Positions 47,060 through 59,200 of a DNA stretch of 64,000 nucleotides are shown one piece after another (within the stretch, counting starts at the first letter, position 1; every line of letters starts with the position of its first letter). A program made the position numbers and the translations under genes. The notes beneath the pieces were generated by a model. It did not search any database and was not told where the DNA came from. It worked only from the letters and a program-made list of their open reading frames with translations. The stretch is taken from NCBI GenBank assembly GCA_013399015.1, contig VWZX01002684.1:250697-314696 (forward strand), read 5' to 3'. Origin of the DNA: Galbula dea (lineage: Eukaryota; Chordata; Aves; Piciformes; Galbulidae).

Positions 47060-47190
47060 CAAATGGCTGGCTGGCTTTTTGGAATAATAATTATGGAAAT
47101 AGGAGGCATTGTTGTCCTAAATACAATTGATTCCCCTGTCAATAGGGATTGAAATTGGAAATTGCATTGCTGATTTATAAAAAGTTTGAA
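47060..47190. promoter_or_regulatory. Candidate intronic enhancer with MEIS/PBX, PBX-HOX and SOX motifs
   Basis: CTGTCAAT at 47136-47143 matches the MEIS core plus a PBX half-site in reverse. TGATTTAT at 47171-47178 matches the PBX-HOX9/10 type. CATTGTTGTCC and ATACAATTGATT resemble SOX sites. The combination in about 130 bases of otherwise non-repetitive AT-rich DNA makes this one of the stronger enhancer candidates. Confidence 0.42.
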
Positions 47191-47639
47191 GGCAGAGCTA
47201 AGGGCTCTGTCTTGATGGCCCTTTTTTTTCTTGTGTGTTGGTTGTTTTTTTTTCCCCCCCTCTCTGTATTTTTTTTTATAAGCTGTTCTCTGCATGAACA
47301 GAATAGCTAAGCAGAAGAAGCAGGCAAGGCGTACGCAGACGTGGGGTCCTTGGATGGCAAACTGGAAAATATCTGCTGTCAAAATGCAGCAGCATCTATT
47401 TCAGCTGTGAGCCTTTCCCAACTCCCATCTCGTTTGGCAGGGGCTGGTGGGGAGAGGCTGAGCACAGGATATATGACCATTTAATCTGATTCCTCCTCCT
47501 TAAGAGCTTTTCCCATCCTCTTTCACTTTCTCTGCTCTTTTGGGGGAGGCGAGGGCATCAAGCAAATTCTCCTTCTTAAAAAGAGCCTGACTCTGTATTT
47601 GAAATCCCCTGATTTTTATTTTCTTAGCCCCCTTGCCCT

Positions 47640-47815
47640 TCTGTCTTGAAGGAATTCGGGTTTAAAAGAGAAATTGGCATACAGCTGATGGGGGGGGGGG
47701 ATTTACGAAGTGGAATATTTATAGACAGCACTGATTAGCTGTGCAATTGTTGTTGAATAATGGGATTGTGGGTTTTTTTTCTTTTAATTTTAGAACATAA
47801 TAGCTATATAAGGTG
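47640..47815. promoter_or_regulatory. Candidate intronic regulatory block
   Basis: The part after the G11 run holds GGAATATTTATAGACAGC, CTGATTAGCTGTG, CAATTGTTGTTGAATAATGG and an AT-rich end. AGACAG and TGATTA resemble MEIS- and PBX-type cores. No function is proven. Confidence 0.35.
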
Positions 47816-50800
47816 CCTCTTAGCTACCTTTCCCTGTGCATTATCTTCACCAAACTTAACTTGAATCAGATCTTTGGAGGATTTTCCCCCCAGTCTCTTC
47901 TTCCTTAACACCCCTTTGTTCTCTCCAGCTCTGTGTTCAATTAACACCCCCATCACAGAACTGTAGTCTTTTTTGTAATGTCTGTTACTGTATTTCACTT
48001 CTGACACCTTTCTTATTATTCTTGCCTGCTGTTTCTCTTTAATATAGCAATTACAATATGAGGTTTCTTTTTCTTCCTCCCTCCCATCTCTTCTGCCCCC
48101 TCTCAACTAAAGCCCCACCAAGAGTGGCACGGGGTGAAGAGGGGCAGCCATGGCATATGCAGTACTGGTGTTTTTAGGGTGCAGGGCAGAGCTGTGAGTG
48201 GGGTACACTGGCATACCTAAGGCCCATGGGATGAAGTGGGGGTGGTTTTTTGCAGGGCAGGATGGGGCAGCTTGTTTTCCTTCCCCCCAGCCCTTCTCTC
48301 GTGCTTCAAACCCTGCCCTCTATCTTATCCTGCATTTCCAATGAGGTTTCCCAAGGTGCAGGGGAGAGTTAAATATCCTCATTTGAATTTCAACACCATT
48401 CTTGAACCGAAGGCTTCCTTCTGCTTCTGTGGAAGCTCATAATGAAAGTGCTCACGGAGGCTTGGGATCCCTGTTCTGTTCTCTGCAGGTCCAGTTGCCT
48501 CGCTGCTCCCCTCCCTTGACCTTCAAAGGGGAGAGAAAGCCTTTGCTTTGATATTTATTATTTTGTAGTTGAAAGGCCTTTGAAGGCAAAAGTGATGCTT
48601 CTCCAGCCGTCTGGCTGTGGGGCCTGTTGGGATAAAGTCTGCCAGGTCCCTGATGTGGCTGCCCTGAAGGGAAGTGAAACGTTTTGGGAGAGCAGGGCTG
48701 CCAGCCAGCCCTGCCCCAGGAAGCCTCACAATTCAAACTGCTTGCAGAAACCTTGTGTCTTCGAGGGAAAGAAACTTGCAAGGGGGTGGAAGATAGGGAT
48801 GGTTTAGGAGGTAAAGCAGTATTTGGGAGTCCTTGGCTTGCTGGAGGAGGACTTTATTACTGTAAGAGGAGTAGCCACCTCTGGGGACTGGCTGGGAAAG
48901 GATGGTCAGCAGTCACCCTGAAGGGAATGGGGACATGTCCCAGCAGGTTCTGATGGTTGGAAGGAGCAGGGTCTTGAGGGTTGAACCTGTGACACTGCAG
49001 CGAGTCCTTTTTCTGTGCTTTCCTCTTCCAGTGTGGCATTGTCCATCAGGGAATCTTCTGGGGATGGATAGCTTTTGAGGAGCATGCTTGCAGAGAGGCT
49101 TCTCTTTTTCATGTTTAATTGTATATTTTTTTCCTCTCCCCCAGTAGCATGTGGCCGGAGGTCTTTGAAGGGAGCAGGCTTAATTAGTTTAATCAAAATT
49201 GGCCTCCTGCAATCCTCCAGGGGAGGAGGTGGGAAGCACAGGGCTGCCAGTGAGCTCTTCCTCCACCTCCTCCCTTTCATCCCTGCCAGCAAAGTGGAGA
49301 AACCAGGCCTGTCTCTGGTATGGTGGTACCACTCCTGGTGGACTCTCCACAATTTGGGAAGTGCGTGAGCAAACCTGTTTGGTTTTGTTTCGGGGCTTGC
49401 TTTTTGTGGGTGCCTGATGTCGAGTAAACTTTGCTGTAATTGCAGCAGACTGAGAGGGTTTTGGAGGATCTGCTGAGTCTCCTTGCTCCTGAGGGGTGGA
49501 TGAGCTTGTCCTCCTGCCCTTGATCCCATGCTTCCAAGTGTCCCAGCCTCTGCTTGCTCTAGCCTCCCCAGATTTTGACTGGTGGTGATCATTGGGTACG
49601 TGTGTCCAGACAAGGAGGGTGCTGGAAGGTGCAGTGCCAGCAGCCTGCTCTTCAGATGCTGTCTGCTGACAGCACTTGGAGAAGGAATCTTTGTATTCTG
49701 TTAATGTATACCAGAAAAATATCTACATTAGCCAGATGTGTGCATGAATAACAGCTAACTACAGCATCCTCTTGTCTGAATGTTGGGTGTCTTCCCTGCT
49801 GCCACTGGTCTCTCTCCAGTCCATCTCCCTTCACCTCTGCACGCTCTTGGCAGCAGGCACAGTGTTAGGGGTGAGTCCAGGGAAAGAGATCTTGTTATCA
49901 GACGTTGTAGCTCCAAACAAGAAACTCAGATCTTTTCAGGCCTAAATTTCTCTAGGGAAAAATGGTTCACATTCCCTGATTTGAGACCTGCAAAGGGATT
50001 TCCCCCTCAGAGCACTGAGTGTCTGTGAGCAGAGCTTTTCTAAATGATCTCAAATGCTGGATTTATTCCTGTTAGCAGCCTCACATGCTGATTGCCGGCC
50101 CTGGGTTTGAGGGCAGCAGCTGTAAACAAAACAAAGAGAAACTCTGAGACAATTTCATCATGGCTTGTTTTTTTTTTTTATCTCTCTCCTGTCACAAGGA
50201 ATTTACTGCATGCAGCAGTTCTTTAGGGTGTAGGGTGGTGGTAGAAACGTAAATAGGTTTGTTTGCAGAGAAATACACTGGGCTCTGCTGCTCCTGGTGC
50301 TTCTGCTGAATCAGAGCTGTGGATTTTGGCAGGGAGAAGGCAAGAATGAGATTCTTCCTCTGCCTTTGGTTCAGCACCTCATTCCCCAGTTCCTGCTTTA
50401 ATTCAGGAGCCGCTGCTTTCTCTGTTAGTGAAGCTCTGCAAAGGGTTTTGGGAAGTCTTGGAAATCTGCTGTGAAGCATTTTTTTCCTTCCTGCACTTGG
50501 GGTGCTTTGGGAGGCAGGAGAGCTTGTCCAATTTGTTCTGTCCACTAGAAGGGGTAGTTTGCAGCTGATGCAAAATACCAGGTACCCGGGGGGGCAAGTT
50601 TGTGTCTGAAGATGTGCTGTTTTCTTTTTTCTACCTTTTTGATTCTTTTATTTCTTTTTAATCCCTGCCTTACGTTTTCATGGCAGTTTCACCTTCCTGG
50701 TACCATGTGCTTTGCTTTGGGAGTTGCTGTGTGGCAGGTGGACTGCTCATCCCTGGTTCCACAGACCCCCAGAGCAGGATGCCCCTGCCAGGGTCCATGC

Positions 50801-50929
50801 TTTTTTAGACTGAATCTTTGGGCTTTTGGGGCAGGGAGAAGTGATGCTCTCTTGTGCTGCAAGGATGTCTGCTGTACAGCGCCTAGCACTGGAGGACTCG
50901 GTGCTGGGCTGGGGTTTGGAAGGAGGTAA

Positions 50930-51085
50930 TGTGATTTACAGCAATGGATCTGGTTAATAATCTCCAGCAGCTTCTGTATACTCAAGGGCTGCTTGTATTC
51001 CCAGCCAGGTGTTTGCAGACCAGATCAATATGGCCCTATTTGCATGGGGCTGTCCATAATCTAATAAACCAGCCTCAATCTGCAT
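50930..51085. promoter_or_regulatory. Candidate intronic enhancer with an octamer site
   Basis: A perfect POU octamer ATTTGCAT lies at 51038-51045. A GGTTAATAATC word stands upstream and a CCATAATCTAATAAACC stretch downstream. Composition and motif spacing look like a conserved non-coding element. Confidence 0.38.
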
Positions 51086-51705
51086 CCTCTGCTTTCCCCA
51101 AACACCCACCCAGAAACGATCCCGGGCCGATTGGACTAGCACATGTTCCCTGCTTTTGGGGAAGCTGTTTGTGAACAGTGCCTGGTCCCTGGGGTCACAG
51201 ATGGTGCCACAGTGATGCCAGCAGGTGCTGGGTGCAAGGCTGTACCCTTCAGCAGAGCTTGGGCTGTGTGAGCACCTCTGCTTTTTGGGTATGCTGGACC
51301 TTTGGAGGTGCTGCGTGGTGCTTTGCAGCCCGTCACATCCCCAGCTTGCTCCAGAGGCATCGACATCGAGGTTTTGTTCTGTGAAATTCCTTCTCTTGCC
51401 ACATTGCCTTTGGGGAGCATCTGCTAGGAACCCTGTTTGAAACCAAAACTGATGGTCTGCAGCTTCTGCTGAAAACAGTCTCAAAGGTGTTGTGTCCCTC
51501 AGCAGCTTCAATAATACAAGGTGGTGAGCAGTATAGGGATAAATGACAGAGAGCTGTGGCCTGGGGTGGCTCTGGGCTGAATACATTAGCGTGTGGTGTT
51601 GTCGAGCTGATGGCAGGGCTGGGGAGGGACTCCTGGGATGCTTTCTACCCGTGGTGGGGGATTGGTTGGGCTGGAATTACTGGTTTGCAACTGTGTCAAT
51701 GTAAA

Positions 51706-51752
51706 ACAAACCCCAAACCAAACAAAAACAAACAAAACCCACAGGAAAAAAA
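51706..51752 (+). repeat. A/C-rich low-complexity tract in intron 2
   Basis: AAAC-, CCAA- and CAAA-type words ending in an A-run. Confidence 0.75.
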
Positions 51753-54700
51753 GCTCTGAAGAATTAAATCTTTTGGCTTTGTGTTTATGAGCCCTGCCCG
51801 TATGTGTGTGTATTTCTTTTTTAAGCCCAAACAGAAAGCCACCTTTCCTGGCTCCTTTCCTGGAGGCCACCAGGAGAATCAAGAGCCCTGTGGAGGGGAT
51901 ACCTGCTGGGGGAGAGGAGCCATGTACTGTCAGTGCTTCTCAGTGTTTTGGGGAGGTGGCCAGCACAGATAATAGAAATCCTCTCAGACACCTTGAGTGA
52001 GCAGCATGTTATCATGGTCCTCTCCCTGCTCAGCTTTTTATTTATAGGAGAAGCCTTACCCAAAATAGCCTTTTTGTTTGCTCTAAGCTGGTGGGGTGTT
52101 CCCCACCCTTTTCCATATCTTTTTTAATGTACTGATAAATTCAAACTCTTTGGAACAGCCAGTGCAGTGAGGAGCCACTCTCATCTACAATGATAACTTG
52201 GCCATTTTACTGCAGCCTTAGTGAAGAACAAGCAGTGCTGCCTTTGAGTGGGTTTAGCCTGGCTCAACACTGGTGGCTGGATTTTTGTTTCTTGCTCGAG
52301 TGCAATTCCAGAAACTCAGTTTGCCATTTCCCAGTCCCATTTTTGGTTTCACAGGCAGCATTTTGTAATGCCACATTTGGCCCAGCCTGGCTGGCCTGCC
52401 TGTTCTCATTATCAGAAGAGGAAAATCAAGTTTCTCTCCTGGTTGGATAACATTTTCAAATTCCAGAGTGATGTTGATTAGCAGAATTTGCAGTGGCAGG
52501 TTAACTGGCAAAAATACCCTTCCAGTTGTGAAGTGCTTGTTGCTAGTCACTGCTCCCTTCCCAACTCCAGTGGTCCTGATCCTGGACACGTATTTGCAGC
52601 AGGGTTTTTTGGCTTTTGTTTTCTTGATTCAGTGTGACTGTTTCCTTTGACATTTGATATTTACAAGGCTGGAGCCAAAGTGAAAGTGAATCTGCCCATA
52701 ACTCCCCAATATGTTAGAGACAACCAAGTTGCTGGTGGGCTTCAGTTTGCTTGTGTACAAACATCTTTCCCCCTCCCTTCTCCAGCCATCCTCCCACCCC
52801 TGCAGTGGTTCTCTGGTGAAACATTAAGAACGATACAATACCTGGATGGAACAGTCCCTGGCTTCAAGCTTTGAATTTGGCTTTTACCTCTAAGTCTCTA
52901 ATTTTAAAAGATTTCAAGTGTTTTAACTTAATATTTATTTTTTTTTAAGTTTGAGAGGTGGGTGGTTATATGCAAAACTATTATTGCAGATCTCTAGGCA
53001 AAAGGCACACTTCACAAGGTAAAAGAAATCAGTTGGAAAGAGTCCTAGCCATCAGTCCTGACTTCATACCACAGAACACAGACTCCTCCCCAGTATGTTT
53101 TGTGTGAGGCTTAACTTTCCAGAAAGGCATTTGATCTGTGTGGAAAGTTGCTAGTGGTGGGATGTTCTACCCCTCACCCCCCCCCGTTGGAGGTGTTGTT
53201 TTGAAGGGTTTATGACCCTTGCTTTGCAAGGCATCACCTCTTGATTCCTGAGACAAATTCGTGGAGCTTCTGGCTGCCGTCTCGGGCTGTGCCTGTGCAA
53301 AGAGCCTGCCGTAGCCGTGCTCTCAGCGCAGTTGCATGTCTGGGGGAGCAGGTGGCAGGAGTGGTGTTTTTGGCAAATGTATTATTCCCCTGGAAAATGC
53401 TGTCTGTTAGATCTGGTCAGCAGATGTGAAGTGTCGATCGGTATTGGTGGTGGGAAGGGGAGTTGCAATGTACTTTGCTAACGGAGGAAAAACCCAAGGA
53501 GCAATTCCCCCTGATTTACTCTCTTGGCAATGTGAAATAAAGCTGCCTGAAGAGCTTTGCTCAGCAAGCTCTTAGCAGACCACTTCTCCTCTTGATTTTT
53601 CTGAAGAGCCTGTTTCTTGGCTCCATCCCTGGGTGGGCATAAGTGTCTAGGGGTGCACAAACCCCTTAAATACATCTGAAGGCGCAAAGCATCAAGCACG
53701 GGAGGAGGGAGTGAGCAGTGCCAGCTGTAGCTTGCTCCAAAGCCCCGGTGCAATTCTGTCCCCAAGTGGCTGAAAAGGTCATTTAGCACAACAGCAAATG
53801 GTTAATTTATTTCCTTAACACTCTTAAATAGTCAAATTAGCATCCTTCCTCTGCTACAGGAGCTTCTGGAGAGGGCGTCCCAAGAAGGATTATCAGTAGG
53901 AGTGCTGGGGTCTGGGCTGTCCTCTCCCAAAGGTCCCTGGCTGCTATTTGCACATCCTGGGGTCTGACAGCAGCTGGCATTTTCCCTGTTCCATGGAATT
54001 TACTTTCTGCCTGGTGAGGGCAATGGGTAACATTTGCACACCTGGGCTGCTTAAGCTGCAGAGGGGCTGAGGGATGCAGCGGAGAAGGTCAGGGGTCTCT
54101 GCTTTCCTTACAGGCAGGAGGGAGTAGAGAGAGCAGCTGGTAGGTACTGTGCCCTCTACCTAGGCAGTAAAGAGGAGGGGGAAGACAATGTTATGTAGCA
54201 TGATGATATCTGTGGAACCATCTGGACCCTGCTTTGATGTAGGGTGGATGTGGGGTTGACCCTTACTGTGCAAAGCTCAGACCCTGCTTAGTTTCCTCCT
54301 GTGGTAGATGGATTGATTGGGCAGCCAGGTCTGGGCAGCAGGTGCTCTGTTGGGTTTTGTGCCAAAGGGTGCTCTGTTTCCATTTGGATAGGTTTGCAGT
54401 GTGTCTGGGAGGTGTATATCCTAGGGTGGGATTTCTCCTTAGGAATGGGTCTTCTGCACCCAGATCTAGAAAGCTGTGATGTCCTGACTCATGGGCTCCT
54501 GGAGGCAGAATGACATGTGCAGCAATATCATGGCATGGCTGGAGGTTTAGTGTGTCCATCCCAAGGGCAAGTGGGGATTGTTCACTGTGGAAAACACATG
54601 AGCAGTATGGAGTGAGATAGAACACAGCAAAGGGGGGGGGGGAAGTCCCTGGCCTTTCCTTGCTCCAGAGGCAGGTGGCAAACTCCATGCAGGTGGTAGG

Positions 54701-56250
54701 ACAGGTTTTTTTTAATTTCCCTTTTTCTGCTGTGTGTGGTTATGGCAAAGGCAGTGTGACCAGCTGGCTGGGTCCTGGGGGGCTAACAGCCAGGAGCAGA
54801 AGGGGGAGAGCTGGAGGGCCATGGCAGCAAGGTGCCTCCAGCCCTACCACCTGGCTGGGAGCTGTGGGCATGGCTGTTGGAGTCTGCTGGTCCTGCATGC
54901 TGAGGCATGCAGCTGCAGGCAAGGGTGGTGGATGGACCTGCTTCATAGTGCATAGGCTGTGATTGAGAAAGGAGCTGTGCCACAGGGAGAGGTCCCTGCA
55001 GTTTGTGTTTGAAAGGAGCTCCATTAGGATAATTTTTAAGCTCCTGTGTAATCAGAAGGCTGTCTGCTGATGAAGAGGAAAACTGCTTGTGTGCTTGGTC
55101 TCTGCTCATGTCACATCTCCTTTTCCTGGTCCCTTGTGCTTTAATTGTTTTTGCTTCACCATTTTGGGGATGCTGGTCTGCTGTCCCAGAGTAGCCAGGC
55201 TTCATTCAGCACCCTTGAGTAGTGATGCTTTCCTCCCTTGGGCAGCTTGTTCCAAGGATCTCCTCAGCTTCTTGCCCTTTGCATGTAGTCAGCACCCTGC
55301 TGCCTTCCTCTTGCTGCATCTAACTCCTTTGAAGGTGCAGATACTGGGTCTGACCCTGGTCAGTGATTGCCCCTGTGGGCACCCAGGTGAAGCCCATCCC
55401 TTTGGCTCTCTAGAGGGCTCTCTTTAGGCTTGGCAAGGAGTGTGGAGGAGACCTAAATGAAAAACAAATGAGACCTGTATAGAAACAAATGGGAATCAGA
55501 TTTAGGAAGCAGACGAGACAACCCTTTGGAAGGGGCGGGGGGGGGGTGCTGTTTGCTTTAATCAGCCTCCTTGAGTTTCAGGCAATAATAAAGGAGATTT
55601 GTTTTCTTTTACCTTCCCTTCCTCCAGCCCCCTCTCTTCCCCTCTGTTCCTCTCGTTGTTCTCAAAACACCCCTGGATCCAGCAGCCACCAGCATCTCAC
55701 CTGAGCTCTCACCCCTTGTGAATGGGATTGCCAACCAATCCAGCTGACATCTTGTCCATTTTTTTCACTTCCCCTTCTGTCTGGTTTTCCCTGTTGGGAG
55801 CTTGATGCCTAGAGCCAGGCTGCATTGGTTGGGTTGCTGGGGATGGGTCCCTCCCACTGCCAGAATTGCTTTTTGGACTTTTTGGATCAGTAGTTGGAGC
55901 AAACTCCTCCAAATGGGCTGAGGTTTTCCTTGCAGAGTTAATTTGTCCTGGCATGCTCTGCTGTGTACTTTAGAGGCAATCCCCAGGGACTAGCTGTGCT
56001 TGGAGGAGGTCAGAGTTTCTCCAGTGAAGGTCTTGAGTAGTGCCTCTGAGATGCTTGAGTTGCCTCCTAACATGTGCTCCTCTGAGACATAGTGGTAGCT
56101 GCAAGGAAGGACCCTGCATTCCCAGCCTCCACAGATGGGTTGTTTCCCTGCAGAACTGTGCTTCCTTCCCCTTCCTCCTCCTCCTTTTTTTTTCCTCTGT
56201 CCATCATCTTTGTGTACAGCAGGTAGATCTTGGAAGGGCTGGGGCCATAC

Positions 56251-56280
56251 ATAGCTGTGGGTCAATGAAGCCACAGCTAT
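56251..56280. repeat. Perfect 10-bp inverted repeat (hairpin)
   Basis: ATAGCTGTGG (56251-56260) and CCACAGCTAT (56271-56280) are perfect reverse complements around a 10-base loop. The loop's GTCAAT also pairs with ATTGAC found just after the right arm, so two overlapping stem options exist. Confidence 0.7.
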
Positions 56281-59200
56281 TGACTCACAGCCAGTGGAGG
56301 CTTGGGCCTTTGGTCCATTCCATTTCCAAGAGTCCTGGTGGTGAGTAATCATCTTCCCAAGAAGAGAGGCTAGACTGGAGCTGGGAGCACTGGTTCCCAT
56401 GACCATCTCTTCAGCTCTTGATCTCTTGCACTTGGCATCAGGCAAGGGGTGAAGTTTCTCTCACTGAGGGGTGTGTATGCACTGCCTGCTACTGTGTGGC
56501 TGGAAGGAGAGGTCTTAACCCATGTGTTCTGGCTGGGCTGCAGCAGCATGCAGGACTGTTGTGGTCATGTCCCAGTCAGAGCTTTCTTATAGAGTTGTTT
56601 TTTTCTGTTTGCTGGTGACTAAGTAGACAAAGAATTTGGGGTAACCCAGATGTTCTAGCAGATTGCTTTTGGGTGCTCTCTTGGGTTTTGTAACCCACTT
56701 AAGCTCTGGTTTATGTAGGATACCCAATCCTGGAGAGTAAGCTCTCCCACCCTTCTGGGATGTACTGGGAAGGCTGTGAGTGAACAGCCCACAGTATAAC
56801 ACTTGGATTTCCAACTGCTCATACTTCAGGCAGAGACTTTCAAGGTGGCAGACCTCGAACTGTGTTCCCAGCTGGCCTGTGAGTCACCTCTTGTATTCAG
56901 TAGGTGATGCTGGTGCAGTGTGGTGGTTTGTCCAGGGCATCCTTCAGCGACAGTGCTCAGCGAGTCTCTTGTGAATGCTGCAGCGTTGCACATACAGTTG
57001 CAATCATTTTCCTCTGTGGCTTGGCACACCTTGTGCAGAGGCTTTGGCAGTAGTCTTTGGTGGAGGCTGTCTGATCCCAGTGGGGGCATCTTTGAAATGA
57101 GTGGGAGAAAGTTTGTGCTGCCCAGGAGGGGCTGATTCAATTAACGCTTGCAAGACTAACACAGGGCACTTAAGTTACAAACCGGCTTTGCTCTGAAACG
57201 CAGAATGAAGCAAAGGAGCCGAGTGAGCCCCGCACTGGCTTTTCTAGGTCCCCACAAGGGAAACTGCTTCTGTGGCAATGGGCAGTGCAGGGTTGTAAAC
57301 CTTCCCCCTGGTGTGTAACTGTCCTGTTGTGGGCAGTCGTCTCCCCCACCCAGGTGGGTGCTTTGGTGCCCTGGCCCTGGATCTATCCCAAAGCTCCCAG
57401 TCTGCGCTGTATTTCGTCCTTTCCTGTGCTTCCAGAGAGGTCTGTGCATAAGACACTTCTGGTTGCTGCCCAGCAAGCTTCCCTTTAACCGTGCCACGGT
57501 GAGGCTCTTTTTTTAAGATCGTATTTTATTAGGAAATTCCCCTTTAGTTGCTTTAAAAAGCAAGCCCTTGTGGCTGGCCCCTGGCCCGCTGCTAACAGAT
57601 TTGTTTGAGAAAAGGCTGCGTTGGCATCCTGCTTTATTGAACATGCCTCCTGGGAAGGCGGTTTGAATATCCTTCTGTCTCCTCGGAGCAGGGAGCTCTC
57701 AGGACTGCCTGCCGCCATGGGGATAGGGAATGCTCTCCCTTTCCCTCCCACCCCTTCCCCTTGCTCAAGCCTTCTTTTTTCTGTGGTTTTTTTTTTTTTC
57801 GAGGAGAGAGAGCGCTAGGCACGGTGCGTCCCACTCTATGCGGCTTTTCTCTTTCCCCACGGAGTTCATCCAAAGTTCGTATCCAGACGATGAACAAAGT
57901 AGCTCAGACCTTTTCCTGACTCCTCACCCTTTGTCCTCATCACGTAGTGACAGACAGGAATCAAATGCCACAGACAGGCTGACGGGACAGGGCTGTGTGA
58001 AAGTCCCTGGAGGAGGAGGAGTGGGGAGATGGGGACTCATGTTTAAACTCTTCTCCCCCTCTCTGAATAAAGAATAAAAGTACTTTTCCTCTGAAGGCAG
58101 AGGTGAGGTGTAGCATTATTTTCTTTCATTTTTTTCTTTTTTGGCAGAAACAGGATAAATTTGTAACGACAATAGACTTAGGGAAGAAGGACCGGATGGA
58201 GTTAGCCTCAGTGTTTAGCACTGGGTGTGCCTCACAGTGGGGTCAGGGGAAGGAAGGGGCTACAGGCTTCTGCAGTTCAGAGGGATGGAGGCTGCTGTCT
58301 GCTTGCATCACCTCTCTGCTGGAACAGGAGGCTTTGCCGTAGGGAAAAGGGGGTGCATGGTCCTGGTTCCCGTCTGTTTCTAAAGGTTGTGTTCCCCTGA
58401 CTTGGTCTTCCATCTCACCTGGCTTCAGGGCTCCCCTCAGGGGGGTGGGTGGTACCTAACTGAGGGTGCAGGGGAGTGGGGCTTAATGTTAGGGGCTACC
58501 CCCGTGCCAGTGGGCAGCATGTGCAGCCTGCTTGAGTTGGGCAGCCGCCTGGGTTGGGCTTCTTGCTGCTACCAAAAGCTAGGAAGGGGCTGTTTCCCGA
58601 CCTGTCGCTTGGTGTGCTCAGGAGACTTGGTTCAGCCTGTCAGGGAGGGAGGGGAGCAATTTAGCCTGTTTGTTCCTTAGCACTTGTCTAACTCATTCAG
58701 CTGTCAGAACTGGGATGACTCCTGATGGGTGTTTATTCCTCTTCCAGATGTCCTCCCACCATTCACCTTCTTTCTTTTTTTTAATGAAAAATAATGACAA
58801 CAGGAATGTCTGGAAGCCCCAGACAAGGAAAGGATGGCAGCACCTCATGGCAGAGATTTTGTGGGGGCTTTTCTGGGAGCTAAGTTGGCTGTAGGACCAA
58901 GTCTGGCAAAGGCTGGAGGGTAAGAATCTCAAGTCTCCAGAGAGAGAACCTCTACAAAATGTATGGCAACCCTTCTCTTGGGCCTGCTCCTTAAGAGGTG
59001 GTGTAATCCTGCAGAGATGTGCTGGCTGGGGCCTCTGCTTCATCCTGGGTCTTCTTGTGACCAAACGCCTCACATCTGTCTCTGGAGAGCAAATATCTTC
59101 CTCTTGGTCTCCTAAGGGGAACCTCCTGATGCAGACAAGTGGTTGGAGGAAGCTCCAGGGATGTGGTGTGAGGCCAGGCTGGGGGCTTTGCCTGCTTGTG

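Noticed and set aside
48906..49613. 235-codon minus-strand open frame in intron 2
   Set aside because: No recognisable domain or composition of a real protein, and it overlaps other open frames on both strands; treated as random.
50954..51586. 210-codon minus-strand open frame
   Set aside because: It overlaps an enhancer-like AT-rich block and shows no protein-family features.
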